DNA from: Rhodobacterales bacterium
GTDB lineage: Bacteria; Pseudomonadota; Alphaproteobacteria; Caulobacterales; Hyphomonadaceae
Assembly (NCBI GenBank): GCA_014763715.1
Contig: JACXUV010000004.1
Location: 62,001-126,000, forward strand
Reading direction: 5' to 3'
DNA length: 64,000 nt
The first letter of the stretch is position 1; every line of letters starts with the position of its first letter. The position numbers and the translations under genes were made by a program. A model generated the notes under the pieces. The model ran no database searches. It saw only the letters and a program-made list of their open reading frames with translations, and was not told the DNA's origin. This document shows positions 17,344-25,289 of this stretch, in pieces.

Positions 17344-17394
17344 GCACGCGCATTACAATACGCGGGCACGGCTGAAAACAGGAATTGCGGCGGT

Positions 17395-18420
17395 TTACCC
17401 GCCCGGCGGCGCGGTAGAATCGCGCGGCACCATCCGGTAGCCGAGCAGGTGCCGGTTCGGGGTTTCGCTCGGTGAAGCGATTTCCTCCAGCAACAGGCCG
17501 ATTGCTTCAGAGGCCAGCTCCCGGCTCGGCTGGTAGATCGTGGTCAGGGACGGGCTGATCGTGGCCGCCAGAGGCGTGTCGTCGAAGCCCGCGACAGACA
17601 ATTGCTGAGGGATCTGGATCCCGCGGCGATAGCAGGCCGCGATCACACCGGCCGCCATGTCATCATTGGAAGCAAAGATGGCTGTTGGCCGGTCAGACAC
17701 ATCCAGAAGCTGTTCGGCCCCGGTAACACCGGAATCGAAAGTGAAATTCCCATTCACGACCAGTGCCGGATCGAACGCTATCCCGGCCGTCTCCAGGGCA
17801 TCCTTGTAGCCCTCGAACCGCGCCCCTGCCTGGCTATCGGCCACAGTGCCGCGCATGAAGCCGATCCGTTCATGACCGAGCCCGATAAGGTATTCCGTCA
17901 TCTCTCGGGCAGCGGCGCGGTCATCGATCGCCACATCGCGCCCCGGTGTGCCGGTTTCCGAGGGCGCAATCCGGACGAAGGGAACCTGTTGCTGCTGCAG
18001 CAGGCCGATCAGGTCCTGATCGTCAGACAGGGGCGGTGTGAGGATGGCGCCCGCCAACCGGGTCCCTGAGCGAAGCGCCAGAACTTCACGCGTATTGGCG
18101 GAATAGTCCTCGGTAATCAGGCTGTACCCTTCAGCCTGGCACCGCTGAAGCGCGCCGAGATGCACCTCCCCCACATAATTGCGCGATGGATTGGCATGGA
18201 GAAGGCAGATGATCCGGCTTTGCCGGGCGCGCAGGTTCCGCGCATTGTGATTGGTGCGGTAGTCCAGCGCCTTGACCGCATTCATCACCCGCTCCCGGGT
18301 CTGCTCCCGCACATTGCTTTCCCCGTTCAGCACACGGCTGACGGTTTTGAAGGAAACGCCCGCCTCGCGGGCTACGTCAATGATCGTCGCCGGCCGCTGG
18401 CCAGCATGTCTGCGGGGCAT
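17395..18420 (-). CDS. LacI family transcriptional regulator
   Basis: A 341-residue DNA-binding repressor or activator. The helix-turn-helix at residues 11-33 (ATIIDVAREAGVSFKTVSRVLNG) is a typical LacI reading head. A sugar-binding-protein-like effector domain follows, with PTAIFASNDDMAAGVIAA and the DDTPLAATISPSLTTIYQP motif. No sugar-catabolic operon adjoins it; neighbours are hisC downstream and a small exported protein upstream. Its targets are therefore elsewhere or it controls itself. A short inverted repeat lies 57 bases before its start. In this group such regulators often control TonB receptor and glycoside loci, which is family knowledge rather than something seen here. Confidence 0.92.
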   Translation of the reverse strand: MPRRHAGQRPATIIDVAREAGVSFKTVSRVLNGESNVREQTRERVMNAVKALDYRTNHNARNLRARQSRIICLLHANPSRNYVGEVHLGALQRCQAEGYSLITEDYSANTREVLALRSGTRLAGAILTPPLSDDQDLIGLLQQQQVPFVRIAPSETGTPGRDVAIDDRAAAREMTEYLIGLGHERIGFMRGTVADSQAGARFEGYKDALETAGIAFDPALVVNGNFTFDSGVTGAEQLLDVSDRPTAIFASNDDMAAGVIAACYRRGIQIPQQLSVAGFDDTPLAATISPSLTTIYQPSRELASEAIGLLLEEIASPSETPNRHLLGYRMVPRDSTAPPGG

Positions 18421-18476
18421 AATCTGCTTACGGCAATGCTGTTTGTCCGGAAACAGGATTAGAGGCCAAATCCCTT

Positions 18477-18491
18477 ATGTCCAATGGACAT
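18477..18491. promoter_or_regulatory. Candidate operator upstream of the LacI gene
   Basis: The inverted repeat ATGTCC-AAT-GGACAT lies in the 120-base region before the LacI-family gene. A second, weaker repeat (TGTTT-N6-AAACA, 18440-18455) lies between it and the start codon. Autoregulation is common in the family. No binding evidence is available. Confidence 0.35.
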
Positions 18492-18540
18492 TTTCCACCT
18501 CCCCCGGAGGGGACCGGAGACAGGACCGTGGCGGCCGTAA

Positions 18541-18921
18541 TTATTTCTTGGTGGCGCAGGTCTGGTTGTATGCCTCAAAGTCAGCATTGAGGGCTGTGAC
18601 AGCTTCCTGAAGGCCCAGTTCCATGCGCATGAGATCCGCTTTAGCCGTCTCATAGTCCGCTTTGGCAGCGTCTGCAGTCTTCGCGTGGGCCTTGGACGCA
18701 TTGCGGAGGACTTCCACATCATCCCAGGCTTCACCTTTGGTCTCGACAAGCTCGGCCTGCGCATCGCGCGCATCTTTCAGCTTCACGATCTCTTCCTGCT
18801 TCGGCTTGAAAGTCGCAGACATCGCCTGGCAACGCGCCATTTCCTTGGCCGACGACGCCGCATCTGCCGCAGCGACGGGTGCAGCAAGCGCGAAGATGGC
18901 AGCAATCAGCAGTCGGGTCAT
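18541..18921 (-). CDS. Exported hypothetical coiled-coil protein
   Basis: No family is assigned. The ATG at 18921, preceded by AGAGAGG, gives a 126-residue product with a clear signal peptide (MTRLLIAAIFALAAPVAAADA). The mature part is rich in Lys, Glu and Ala with heptad-like spacing, so it is probably a periplasmic coiled coil. Two cysteines (EMARCQAM near the start of the mature protein and NQTCATKK at the end) could form a disulfide. It lies between the LacI regulator and a DUF3137 protein, all on the minus strand but with gaps of about 100 bases, so cotranscription is unclear. Confidence 0.72.
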   Translation of the reverse strand: MTRLLIAAIFALAAPVAAADAASSAKEMARCQAMSATFKPKQEEIVKLKDARDAQAELVETKGEAWDDVEVLRNASKAHAKTADAAKADYETAKADLMRMELGLQEAVTALNADFEAYNQTCATKK

Positions 18922-19020
18922 GAACAGTCCTCTCTCACCTGTTGTCTGCACTTTGGCTTGTGTCACCTGAAGCCTTACTGAACGTTACTGCCCTGAAATT
19001 GCCCAGTTTGTCCGCCTGTT

Positions 19021-20034
19021 TCAGGTAGTCGAAACCCCTTGCCCGTTTCGGCGCCGCCGGTTCGTATTCGTGACATCGATGATGTGAAACACAGCCGCGA
19101 AGTCCTCCAGCAATTCCCGAAGCCGGTCCGGACTATCCAAAGGGGTGAACATGCTGCCCGGCTCAAACAGGTTCCCGCCCTGCAGGGTGATGAACAGTTC
19201 CCCGCCAAAGAAACAGCACTTCAGCTTCCCGCCGTGAAATGTCTTTTCGAGGTCGACCAGTTCCTGCATCAGGTCAGGCGTCAGCAGGTAACGGGATTCC
19301 ACCTGGTCGGTGGTGTAGACCTCAAAGATCTTTTCAAATTCAGGGTCTTCCAGAGAAGCCCGCTGCATCCCGTTGCCGCCACCGAACCTGTTGAAGAAGC
19401 CGGCGTCACGGGTCACCAGCGTCTTGCCGTAAAAGGTCTTGTCGAAATGGAAGCGAAGACATTGGCCCTTGAAGACCGTCACCCAGGTCGTGGTTGTGCG
19501 GCCCTTTGAATCCGTGGACTGGCGCTTTTCTTCCAGATGCGCCTCGAACAGTTCAAACTCGACATTGTCACGTACCCCCGTGAGCCGGTCCTCATAACTT
19601 GCCCGGTCCCAGCCGGGCACCACGCCGACCATCTTGTGCTCCAGGATCGAAGCGACCTCACCGGGCTCTGGCTGGAAATTCATGCCCAGCTCCCGCACCA
19701 CTGGCTGGACAATCAGTTCCTTGGCTTCCCTGGTGAACTTTTTCAGATCCTGGCCACCCCATGTCACCAGACCGAACCCAAGAACAACACCGAGGAACGG
19801 GCCAATCGGTGACTTAAAACCGATAAAGCCGACCAGCGCGACCGCAAGGCCAAGCCCGATACCGACATAACGGTAAATCCGGGCCTTCCTGACAGCTGCC
19901 TCACGCTCATACTCGCGGGCCTGAAGGGCTGGCTGGATTTCGTTCTGATAGACGGATGCAAAACCGGCAAACTCGTCTGCGAGGCCATCCATGGCCTGCA
20001 GGATAGCCGGGTCGATGTCTGGCTGTGGTGTCAT
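19021..20034 (-). CDS. DUF3137 domain-containing membrane protein
   Basis: This 337-residue protein matches the DUF3137 layout. An N-terminal helical part (about 1-50) is followed by two adjacent membrane helices (about residues 54-92, IGLGLAVALVGFIGF and FLGVVLGFGLVTWGG). A large cytoplasmic domain then contains the ELFEAHLEEK and TTTTWVTVFKGQCLRF strands typical of the family, ending with ELFITLQGGNLFEPG. The function of the family is not known. The ATG at 20034 follows a GGGG sequence. It is flanked by unrelated genes on the same strand. Confidence 0.85.
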   Translation of the reverse strand: MTPQPDIDPAILQAMDGLADEFAGFASVYQNEIQPALQAREYEREAAVRKARIYRYVGIGLGLAVALVGFIGFKSPIGPFLGVVLGFGLVTWGGQDLKKFTREAKELIVQPVVRELGMNFQPEPGEVASILEHKMVGVVPGWDRASYEDRLTGVRDNVEFELFEAHLEEKRQSTDSKGRTTTTWVTVFKGQCLRFHFDKTFYGKTLVTRDAGFFNRFGGGNGMQRASLEDPEFEKIFEVYTTDQVESRYLLTPDLMQELVDLEKTFHGGKLKCCFFGGELFITLQGGNLFEPGSMFTPLDSPDRLRELLEDFAAVFHIIDVTNTNRRRRNGQGVSTT

Positions 20035-20095
20035 CAATGCGTCCCCGAATTTTAGCGGGCAGCTTAAAACCGGTTCGCTTCGCGCGCCAAGGCGC

Positions 20096-20629
20096 TCACA
20101 GTTTCAGGCGCAACAGATATTCCAGATCCCTGTGACGGCCGACCGGGAAGAGGAACTCGGCCACCTTCTCCCAGCCAAGCCGGGCATAGAGGCGCTGAGC
20201 GTCCAGATTATCCGAATAGACGCTGAGATATATTTCCGGTGCACCGCGTGCACGCGCCCATGCCAATGCCTCATCAATGAAACGCGACCCGATACCCTGC
20301 CCCTGAAGTGATGAGTCGACATAGACGCGCTTCAGCTCCACCGCGCCCGGTTCCGGATCTTCCGCTGGCAGGCTGAGCGGGCTGCACAGCAGATAGGCCT
20401 TCATCTCCCCGTCCACTTCGCAGACACGGACCAGCACCTCCGGGTCTGCCAGCCAGCCGCGATAGACGTCCGGGCTGTGCGACTCTTCGAGGAACGCTGC
20501 CAGGTCCTCCGGATTATAGAGGTGCCCGAACTTGTCGGTGAAAGTCTTGCGCGCCAGAGCCGTCAGGGACGCAACGTCCTCAGCCACGGCATCGCGGAAC
20601 GCAAGATTCTGCATAGTGTCAGCTTTCAT
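20096..20629 (-). CDS. GNAT family N-acetyltransferase
   Basis: A cytoplasmic acetyl-CoA-dependent acyltransferase of 177 residues. The acetyl-CoA-binding motif A appears as VELKRVYVDSSLQGQGIGSRF, with the Q-x-x-G-x-G/A pyrophosphate loop (QGQGIG). It is followed by the IYLSVYSDNLDAQRLYARLGW motif typical of small-molecule GNATs. The acceptor substrate is unknown. The gene begins 10 bases after the convergent-side limit of the isoaspartyl peptidase gene (same strand) and could be cotranscribed with it. Confidence 0.88.
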   Translation of the reverse strand: MKADTMQNLAFRDAVAEDVASLTALARKTFTDKFGHLYNPEDLAAFLEESHSPDVYRGWLADPEVLVRVCEVDGEMKAYLLCSPLSLPAEDPEPGAVELKRVYVDSSLQGQGIGSRFIDEALAWARARGAPEIYLSVYSDNLDAQRLYARLGWEKVAEFLFPVGRHRDLEYLLRLKL

Positions 20630-20647
20630 GGCTTGCCGTCGGCGCCT

Positions 20648-21658
20648 TTATTCCCCGGCTTCCGTTTCATCGCCATAGATGGCGGTCCAGGAACCAGTGG
20701 CATCAATCCAGCCGCGATACATGCCTTCGCTGTTGAAGACGAAGTCGACGTTCCCAGCTCCATCGACCAGAACGACACCGCCGTCACCGCCAAGTGCCGC
20801 CACTTCATCCAGCGCAACCTGAGCCGCCTGACCGATGCTCTCACCGGCGAGCTTCACGCGGTCGCAGATCGTCTTGGCAACGCCGACACGGATGAAATAC
20901 TCGCCATGGCCCGTGGCCGAGACACCGCACACGCCATTCTCGGCATAAGTGGCAGCGCCAATCAGAGGCGAGTCGCCGACGCGCCCAGCCTGCTTTGCCG
21001 TCATCCCGCCTGTTGTTGTCGCTGCTGCCACATTGCCGTTTACGTCAATTGCGACAGCACCAACGGTGCCGTGCTTGTCGGCCGCGGTACGGGACATGGT
21101 TTCGAGCACGCGCTCCAGCGCCTTGCGACGGCGTTCAGTGTCGAAATAGGTATTGGGCACCGTCTCCAGCCCTTGCGCCTCAGCGAAGGCATCCGCCCCC
21201 GGTCCGGCGAACATCACATGCTCCGATTTGTCCATGACGGCGCGCGCCGCGAGGATCGGGTTCTTCACGATGGTCACGCCAGCGACGGCACCGGCATTGC
21301 GCGTGCTACCCTCCATGATCGAGGCGTCGAGTTCGTGCGTTCCTGCAGCGGTGAAGACCGCGCCCTTGCCCGCATTGAAGATCTCATTGTTTTCCATCGG
21401 GATCACGGCTGCCTGCACAGCATCCAAAGCGCTGCCGCCATTGCGAAGCACTTTGGCACCAGCCTCCAGAGCCTCCTGCAGGCCAGCCTTGTAGAGCGCT
21501 TCCTGTTCCGGCGTCATAGAACCGCGTGTGATCACGCCCGCCCCGCCATGGATGGCGAGGCGCCATTCAGGCGCTTCAGGCGGATCAGCGTTCACAGGCA
21601 AAGCCTGGCAGCCCGCGACCAGAATCGCGGCTGCCGCGAGAAGCGGCCGAAACATCAT
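20648..21658 (-). CDS. Isoaspartyl peptidase/L-asparaginase (Ntn-hydrolase), lipoprotein
   Basis: This plant-type asparaginase hydrolyses beta-aspartyl peptides and asparagine after autocleavage before a threonine. The 336-residue precursor has the WRLAIHGGAGVI start, EQALDAVQAAV-like GSALDAVQAAV, and the cleavage site HGTVGAVAID with the nucleophilic Thr. GGMTAKQAGRVGDSPLIGAA and GHGEYFIRVGVAK follow. Unlike most cytoplasmic members it begins with a lipoprotein signal peptide (AAAAILVAGCQAL), so it should work in the periplasm. The ATG at 21658 has GGAGGG six bases upstream, which fixes the start. The frame stays open upstream but only as a shadow of valS. Confidence 0.92.
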   Translation of the reverse strand: MMFRPLLAAAAILVAGCQALPVNADPPEAPEWRLAIHGGAGVITRGSMTPEQEALYKAGLQEALEAGAKVLRNGGSALDAVQAAVIPMENNEIFNAGKGAVFTAAGTHELDASIMEGSTRNAGAVAGVTIVKNPILAARAVMDKSEHVMFAGPGADAFAEAQGLETVPNTYFDTERRRKALERVLETMSRTAADKHGTVGAVAIDVNGNVAAATTTGGMTAKQAGRVGDSPLIGAATYAENGVCGVSATGHGEYFIRVGVAKTICDRVKLAGESIGQAAQVALDEVAALGGDGGVVLVDGAGNVDFVFNSEGMYRGWIDATGSWTAIYGDETEAGE

Positions 21659-21701
21659 GGGAAACCCTCCTGTCCATCTGACAGCAGGTTGACCCTGAAG
21701 G

Positions 21702-24422
21702 TCAGAGACCTTCAAGCCCCTTTCGTGCCGCAAGCAGCTTTTCGCGGCGTGCTGCCCAATCGACGAGACGCTGGCGGTTCTCTTCCACGATCTCTTCAGG
21801 AGCGCGGGCCACGAAATTCTCGTTGGAGAGTTTCTTCTCGGTGGACGTGATGTCCTTCTCGATCTGGCCGAGTTCCTTATCGAGCCGCTTGCGAGCTTCC
21901 TCGACGTCCACAAAGTCCGCAATCTGGAGCGCCGCCACCGTTTTGCCGAACACGGCAGTCACAGCGCCCTTGGGCGTCGCGTCTGTGAAGGTGATGTCTT
22001 CCAGGCGCGCAAGGCGCTTCAGCACGTCCTCGTGCCGCATGGTGCGGATTTCGATCTCGACCCCGGCCTTGACCAGAGCCAGCGGGATCTTCGCACCGGC
22101 GGGCACGCCCAGGTCGTTGCGCAGCGAACGCAGCTCCGTGATCAGGTCGATGACCCAGTTCACTTCTTCAGCCGCAGCTTCGTCGTGGAAGCCGTTGAAA
22201 ACCGGCCAGTCCTGCCCCATCAGGAAACCCTGATCAAAGGCACGGCCCGGCGCGCGGCGGTCCCACAATTCTTCCGTCACGAATGGCATGAACGGGTGAA
22301 GCAGCTTCAGCGTCTCATCGAGAACATAGCCGCAAACCTTGCGGGTTTCGGACTTCGCGGCATCATCCATCCCGCCGAGCAGCGGCTTGATCAGCTCCAG
22401 ATACCAGTCGCAGAACGTGTTCCAGACAAAGCGGTAGATCGCGCCTGCGCCGTCATCGAAACGGTAGTCCTCGATGCCTTTGGTGACATCAGCAACGCAC
22501 TGGCTGAGCTCTCCGAGGATCCAGCGGTTCACCGGGCTCTTGATCTCGTCGAAGTCAATTTCGCCCGGTGCGCCGCACTCGTTCATCTCTGCGAAACGGG
22601 CAGCGTTCCAGAGCTTCGTTGCGAAGTTCCGGTTGCCCTCAACAGCCTGTTTCGACAAGCGGATGTTGCGTCCCTGCCCGGCCATGCGGCCCATGGTGAA
22701 GCGCAACGCGTCAGCGCCGTATTCGTCGATCAGTTCCAGCGGGTCCATGACGTTCCCTTTGGACTTCGACATCTTCTGCCCTTTCTCGTCCAGGACGAGG
22801 GCATGGATGTAGACGTCCTTGAACGGAACTTCGCCCATGAATTCGAGGCTCATCATCATCATCCGGGCGACCCAGAAGAAGATGATGTCGAACGCGGTGA
22901 CCAACGTCGCCGTCGGGAAGAAGGTTTTCAGATCCTCCGTCTGGTCCGGCCAGCCCTGCGTCGAGAACGGCCAGAGCGCAGATGAGAACCAGGTGTCGAG
23001 GACATCCTCTTCCTGCTTCAGCGTAACGCCAGCGCCGGCCATAGCCTGCGCCTCTTCCGCTGTAGACGCGACGAAGATTTCACCCTCTTCGGAATACCAT
23101 GCCGGAATCCGATGCCCCCACCAGAGCTGGCGGGAGACGCACCAGGGCTGGATGTTTTCCATCCAGTTGTAATAGGTCTTCTCCCAGTTCTCCGGCACGA
23201 ACTTCGTCTTGCCGTCGCGCACCGCAGCGATGGCCGGCTGGGCCAACGTCTTGGCGTCGACATACCATTGGTCGGTCATCCACGGCTCGATGACGACGTT
23301 CGAGCGGTCGCCGAAGGGCTGCTCGATCTTGAGGTTCTCGATCTCCTGCAGCAGGCCTGCCGCTTCGAAATCCTCGACAACCTTCTTGCGCGCATCAAAC
23401 CGGTCCAGCCCGCGATAGGCCTCCGGAATGCCCGCTGCATCTGCTTCGGCACCATCCACGATGGCGGCAACAGAGGTCAGGATGTTCAGCGGCGTATGGC
23501 CCGCGCGCTTCCCGACTTCGAAGTCGTTGAAGTCATGCGCCGGGGTGATCTTCACCGCGCCGGAACCCTTCTCCGGGTTCGCATACTCGTCCGCAATGAT
23601 CGGCACGCGGCGGCCGACGATGGGCAGTTCCACGAACTTGCCGACAAGGTCCTTGTACCGCTCATCCTCCGGATGCACGGCAACGCCGGTATCGCCCAAC
23701 ATCGTCTCCGGACGAGAGGTAGCAACAACGATATAATTGCGCGTCTCAGTGCCGGTGACGTTCCCCTCTTCATCCTTGATGGGATGCTCATAGGTGACGC
23801 CATCTGCCAGCGGGTAGCGCAGATGCCAGTAGTGGCCGTTGACTTCGCGCTGATCGACTTCCAGGTCCGAAATCGCCGTCTGGAAATGCGGGTCCCAGTT
23901 CACGAGGCGCTTGTCGCGATAGATCAGGCCCTTGTTGTAGAGATCCACAAAGACCTTGGTGACGGCCTTCGACAGGCCCTCATCCATGGTGAAACGCTCG
24001 CGGCTCCAGTCGCAGGAAGCGCCAAGACGCTTCAGCTGGTTCACGATGGCGCCGCCGGATTCTGCTTTCCATGCCCAGACGCGCTCGACAAAGGCGTCAC
24101 GCCCCATGGAGCGGCGATCCTGATTACCTTCAGCCGCAAGCTGGCGCTCCACGACCATCTGGGTCGCGATGCCCGCATGGTCCGTGCCCGGCTGCCAGAG
24201 AACGTTCTTGCCGCGCATCCGCTCGAACCGGATCAGGATGTCCTGAAGCGTATTGTTCAGCGCGTGCCCCATGTGCAGCACGCCCGTCACGTTGGGCGGC
24301 GGGATTACGATGGAATAGGCCTGCGCAGACGTGTCACCGGAGGGCTTGAAGCAGCCCTCCTTCTCCCACGCGCCATACAGGCGCGGTTCGGCTTCAGCGG
24401 GGTCAAATCTTTGGTCGAGCAT
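21702..24422 (-). CDS. valS: Valine--tRNA ligase
   Basis: ValS charges tRNA-Val. The 906-residue class I synthetase carries PPPNVTGVLHMGHALNN (HIGH-type motif at residues 50-53), the Trp-rich SRQLWWGHRIPAWY segment, and KMSKSKGNVMDP. The CP1 editing domain lies between (TSRPETMLGDTGVAV). The C-terminal 60 residues form the coiled-coil arm that binds tRNA (EEARKRLDKELGQIEKDI). It lies downstream of popZ on the same strand, separated by a strong terminator, an arrangement that matches Caulobacter where popZ and valS are neighbours. Confidence 0.97.
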   Translation of the reverse strand: MLDQRFDPAEAEPRLYGAWEKEGCFKPSGDTSAQAYSIVIPPPNVTGVLHMGHALNNTLQDILIRFERMRGKNVLWQPGTDHAGIATQMVVERQLAAEGNQDRRSMGRDAFVERVWAWKAESGGAIVNQLKRLGASCDWSRERFTMDEGLSKAVTKVFVDLYNKGLIYRDKRLVNWDPHFQTAISDLEVDQREVNGHYWHLRYPLADGVTYEHPIKDEEGNVTGTETRNYIVVATSRPETMLGDTGVAVHPEDERYKDLVGKFVELPIVGRRVPIIADEYANPEKGSGAVKITPAHDFNDFEVGKRAGHTPLNILTSVAAIVDGAEADAAGIPEAYRGLDRFDARKKVVEDFEAAGLLQEIENLKIEQPFGDRSNVVIEPWMTDQWYVDAKTLAQPAIAAVRDGKTKFVPENWEKTYYNWMENIQPWCVSRQLWWGHRIPAWYSEEGEIFVASTAEEAQAMAGAGVTLKQEEDVLDTWFSSALWPFSTQGWPDQTEDLKTFFPTATLVTAFDIIFFWVARMMMMSLEFMGEVPFKDVYIHALVLDEKGQKMSKSKGNVMDPLELIDEYGADALRFTMGRMAGQGRNIRLSKQAVEGNRNFATKLWNAARFAEMNECGAPGEIDFDEIKSPVNRWILGELSQCVADVTKGIEDYRFDDGAGAIYRFVWNTFCDWYLELIKPLLGGMDDAAKSETRKVCGYVLDETLKLLHPFMPFVTEELWDRRAPGRAFDQGFLMGQDWPVFNGFHDEAAAEEVNWVIDLITELRSLRNDLGVPAGAKIPLALVKAGVEIEIRTMRHEDVLKRLARLEDITFTDATPKGAVTAVFGKTVAALQIADFVDVEEARKRLDKELGQIEKDITSTEKKLSNENFVARAPEEIVEENRQRLVDWAARREKLLAARKGLEGL

Positions 24423-24441
24423 CGTTTCGGGCGTATTCCAG

Positions 24442-24475
24442 ATAAAAAGAAAAGGCGCGCCGGTGTCGGCGCGCC
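24442..24475 (-). terminator. Intrinsic terminator between popZ and valS
   Basis: On the minus strand a nine-base GC stem (GGCGCGCCG, loop ACAC, CGGCGCGCC) is followed by TTTTCTTTTT. It lies 29 bases after the popZ stop and 19 bases before the valS start, so valS needs its own promoter or read-through. Confidence 0.85.
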
Positions 24476-24504
24476 CTTCCCTATAAACAATTTGACGGGA
24501 GAGG

Positions 24505-25185
24505 CTAGCGCGCCATGCGGGAGATGCGCTCTACCTCAGCTTCGACTTTCTCTTCAACGATCGATGCAAGGTTGGCATCCAGCCACTCCTTGATCATCGG
24601 ACGCAACAGCTCACGCACGAGGCCTTCGAGCGTGTTGTCGGTACCAAGGTCCATTTTCGAGATCAGCTTGCCGAGCGCACCAGCTGCAGCATTTGCAGTA
24701 GAATCATCGGTCAGTGCGGATTGGGCATAAGCGGGCGAGGCAGACACAGCTTTCTCCATGGGTGCAGGTGCGGGGGCCGGTTTCGGTGCAATCGGGGCCG
24801 GCGCCACAGCGACCGGCTCCGGAACAGGCACCGGCGCTGGCTTAGATTCGTATTCAGCAGAACGCGAAGCGCTGACCAGAGACTCAAAGCTCTCAACTGG
24901 CTCCGGAGCAGCCTCTACAGGCTCTTCGGCGGAGAAATCCTCAACTTCGAACTCTTCTGTTTCCAGTTCGACCGGTTCATCCAGATCGGCTTCATCGTCA
25001 TAGGATGCTTCGCGAACGTCTTCGTCAAACATCACCTCTTCAAGGCTGACATCGTCTTCATCATTCGCGATTTCCGGCTCAGGCTCGGGCGCCTGAGCTG
25101 GGGATGCAGCATCGTCAGAGATAATTTTACGGATCGACGCGAGGATTTCCTCCATCGTCGGTTCCTTGTGTGCTTCGTTGGCCAT
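24505..25185 (-). CDS. popZ: Pole-organizing protein PopZ (DUF2497)
   Basis: PopZ self-assembles into a matrix at the cell pole that anchors ParB-parS and recruits cell-cycle kinases. The 226-residue protein shows the expected three parts. The N-terminal helix EPTMEEILASIRKIISDD (about 9-26) binds clients. A long acidic, proline-rich disordered linker (about 27-165) follows. The C-terminal DUF2497 region (GLVRELLRPMIKEWLDANL and the final KVEAEVERISRMAR helix) drives oligomerisation. It is longer than the roughly 177-residue Caulobacter protein, the difference being in the linker. Together with mipZ at 14 kb it indicates Caulobacter-like polar organisation. Confidence 0.92.
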   Translation of the reverse strand: MANEAHKEPTMEEILASIRKIISDDAASPAQAPEPEPEIANDEDDVSLEEVMFDEDVREASYDDEADLDEPVELETEEFEVEDFSAEEPVEAAPEPVESFESLVSASRSAEYESKPAPVPVPEPVAVAPAPIAPKPAPAPAPMEKAVSASPAYAQSALTDDSTANAAAGALGKLISKMDLGTDNTLEGLVRELLRPMIKEWLDANLASIVEEKVEAEVERISRMAR

Positions 25186-25289
25186 CAGAGCCCCCTGATA
25201 TGCTTGCGCGTCGTCGATTCTGTTTACGATCGCTAAGGCGATTGGGTTAACAAAGACCTGACAATATTAACCCCTTTGGGGCTGGGCGG

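Noticed and set aside
20477-21850. 457-residue plus-strand open frame
   Set aside because: It is antisense to the isoaspartyl peptidase and GNAT genes, and both have clear motifs and starts.
25269-25283. Small CCCC-TTT-GGGG hairpin after tolC as terminator
   Set aside because: The stem is only four bases and the following T-run is broken; too weak to annotate.
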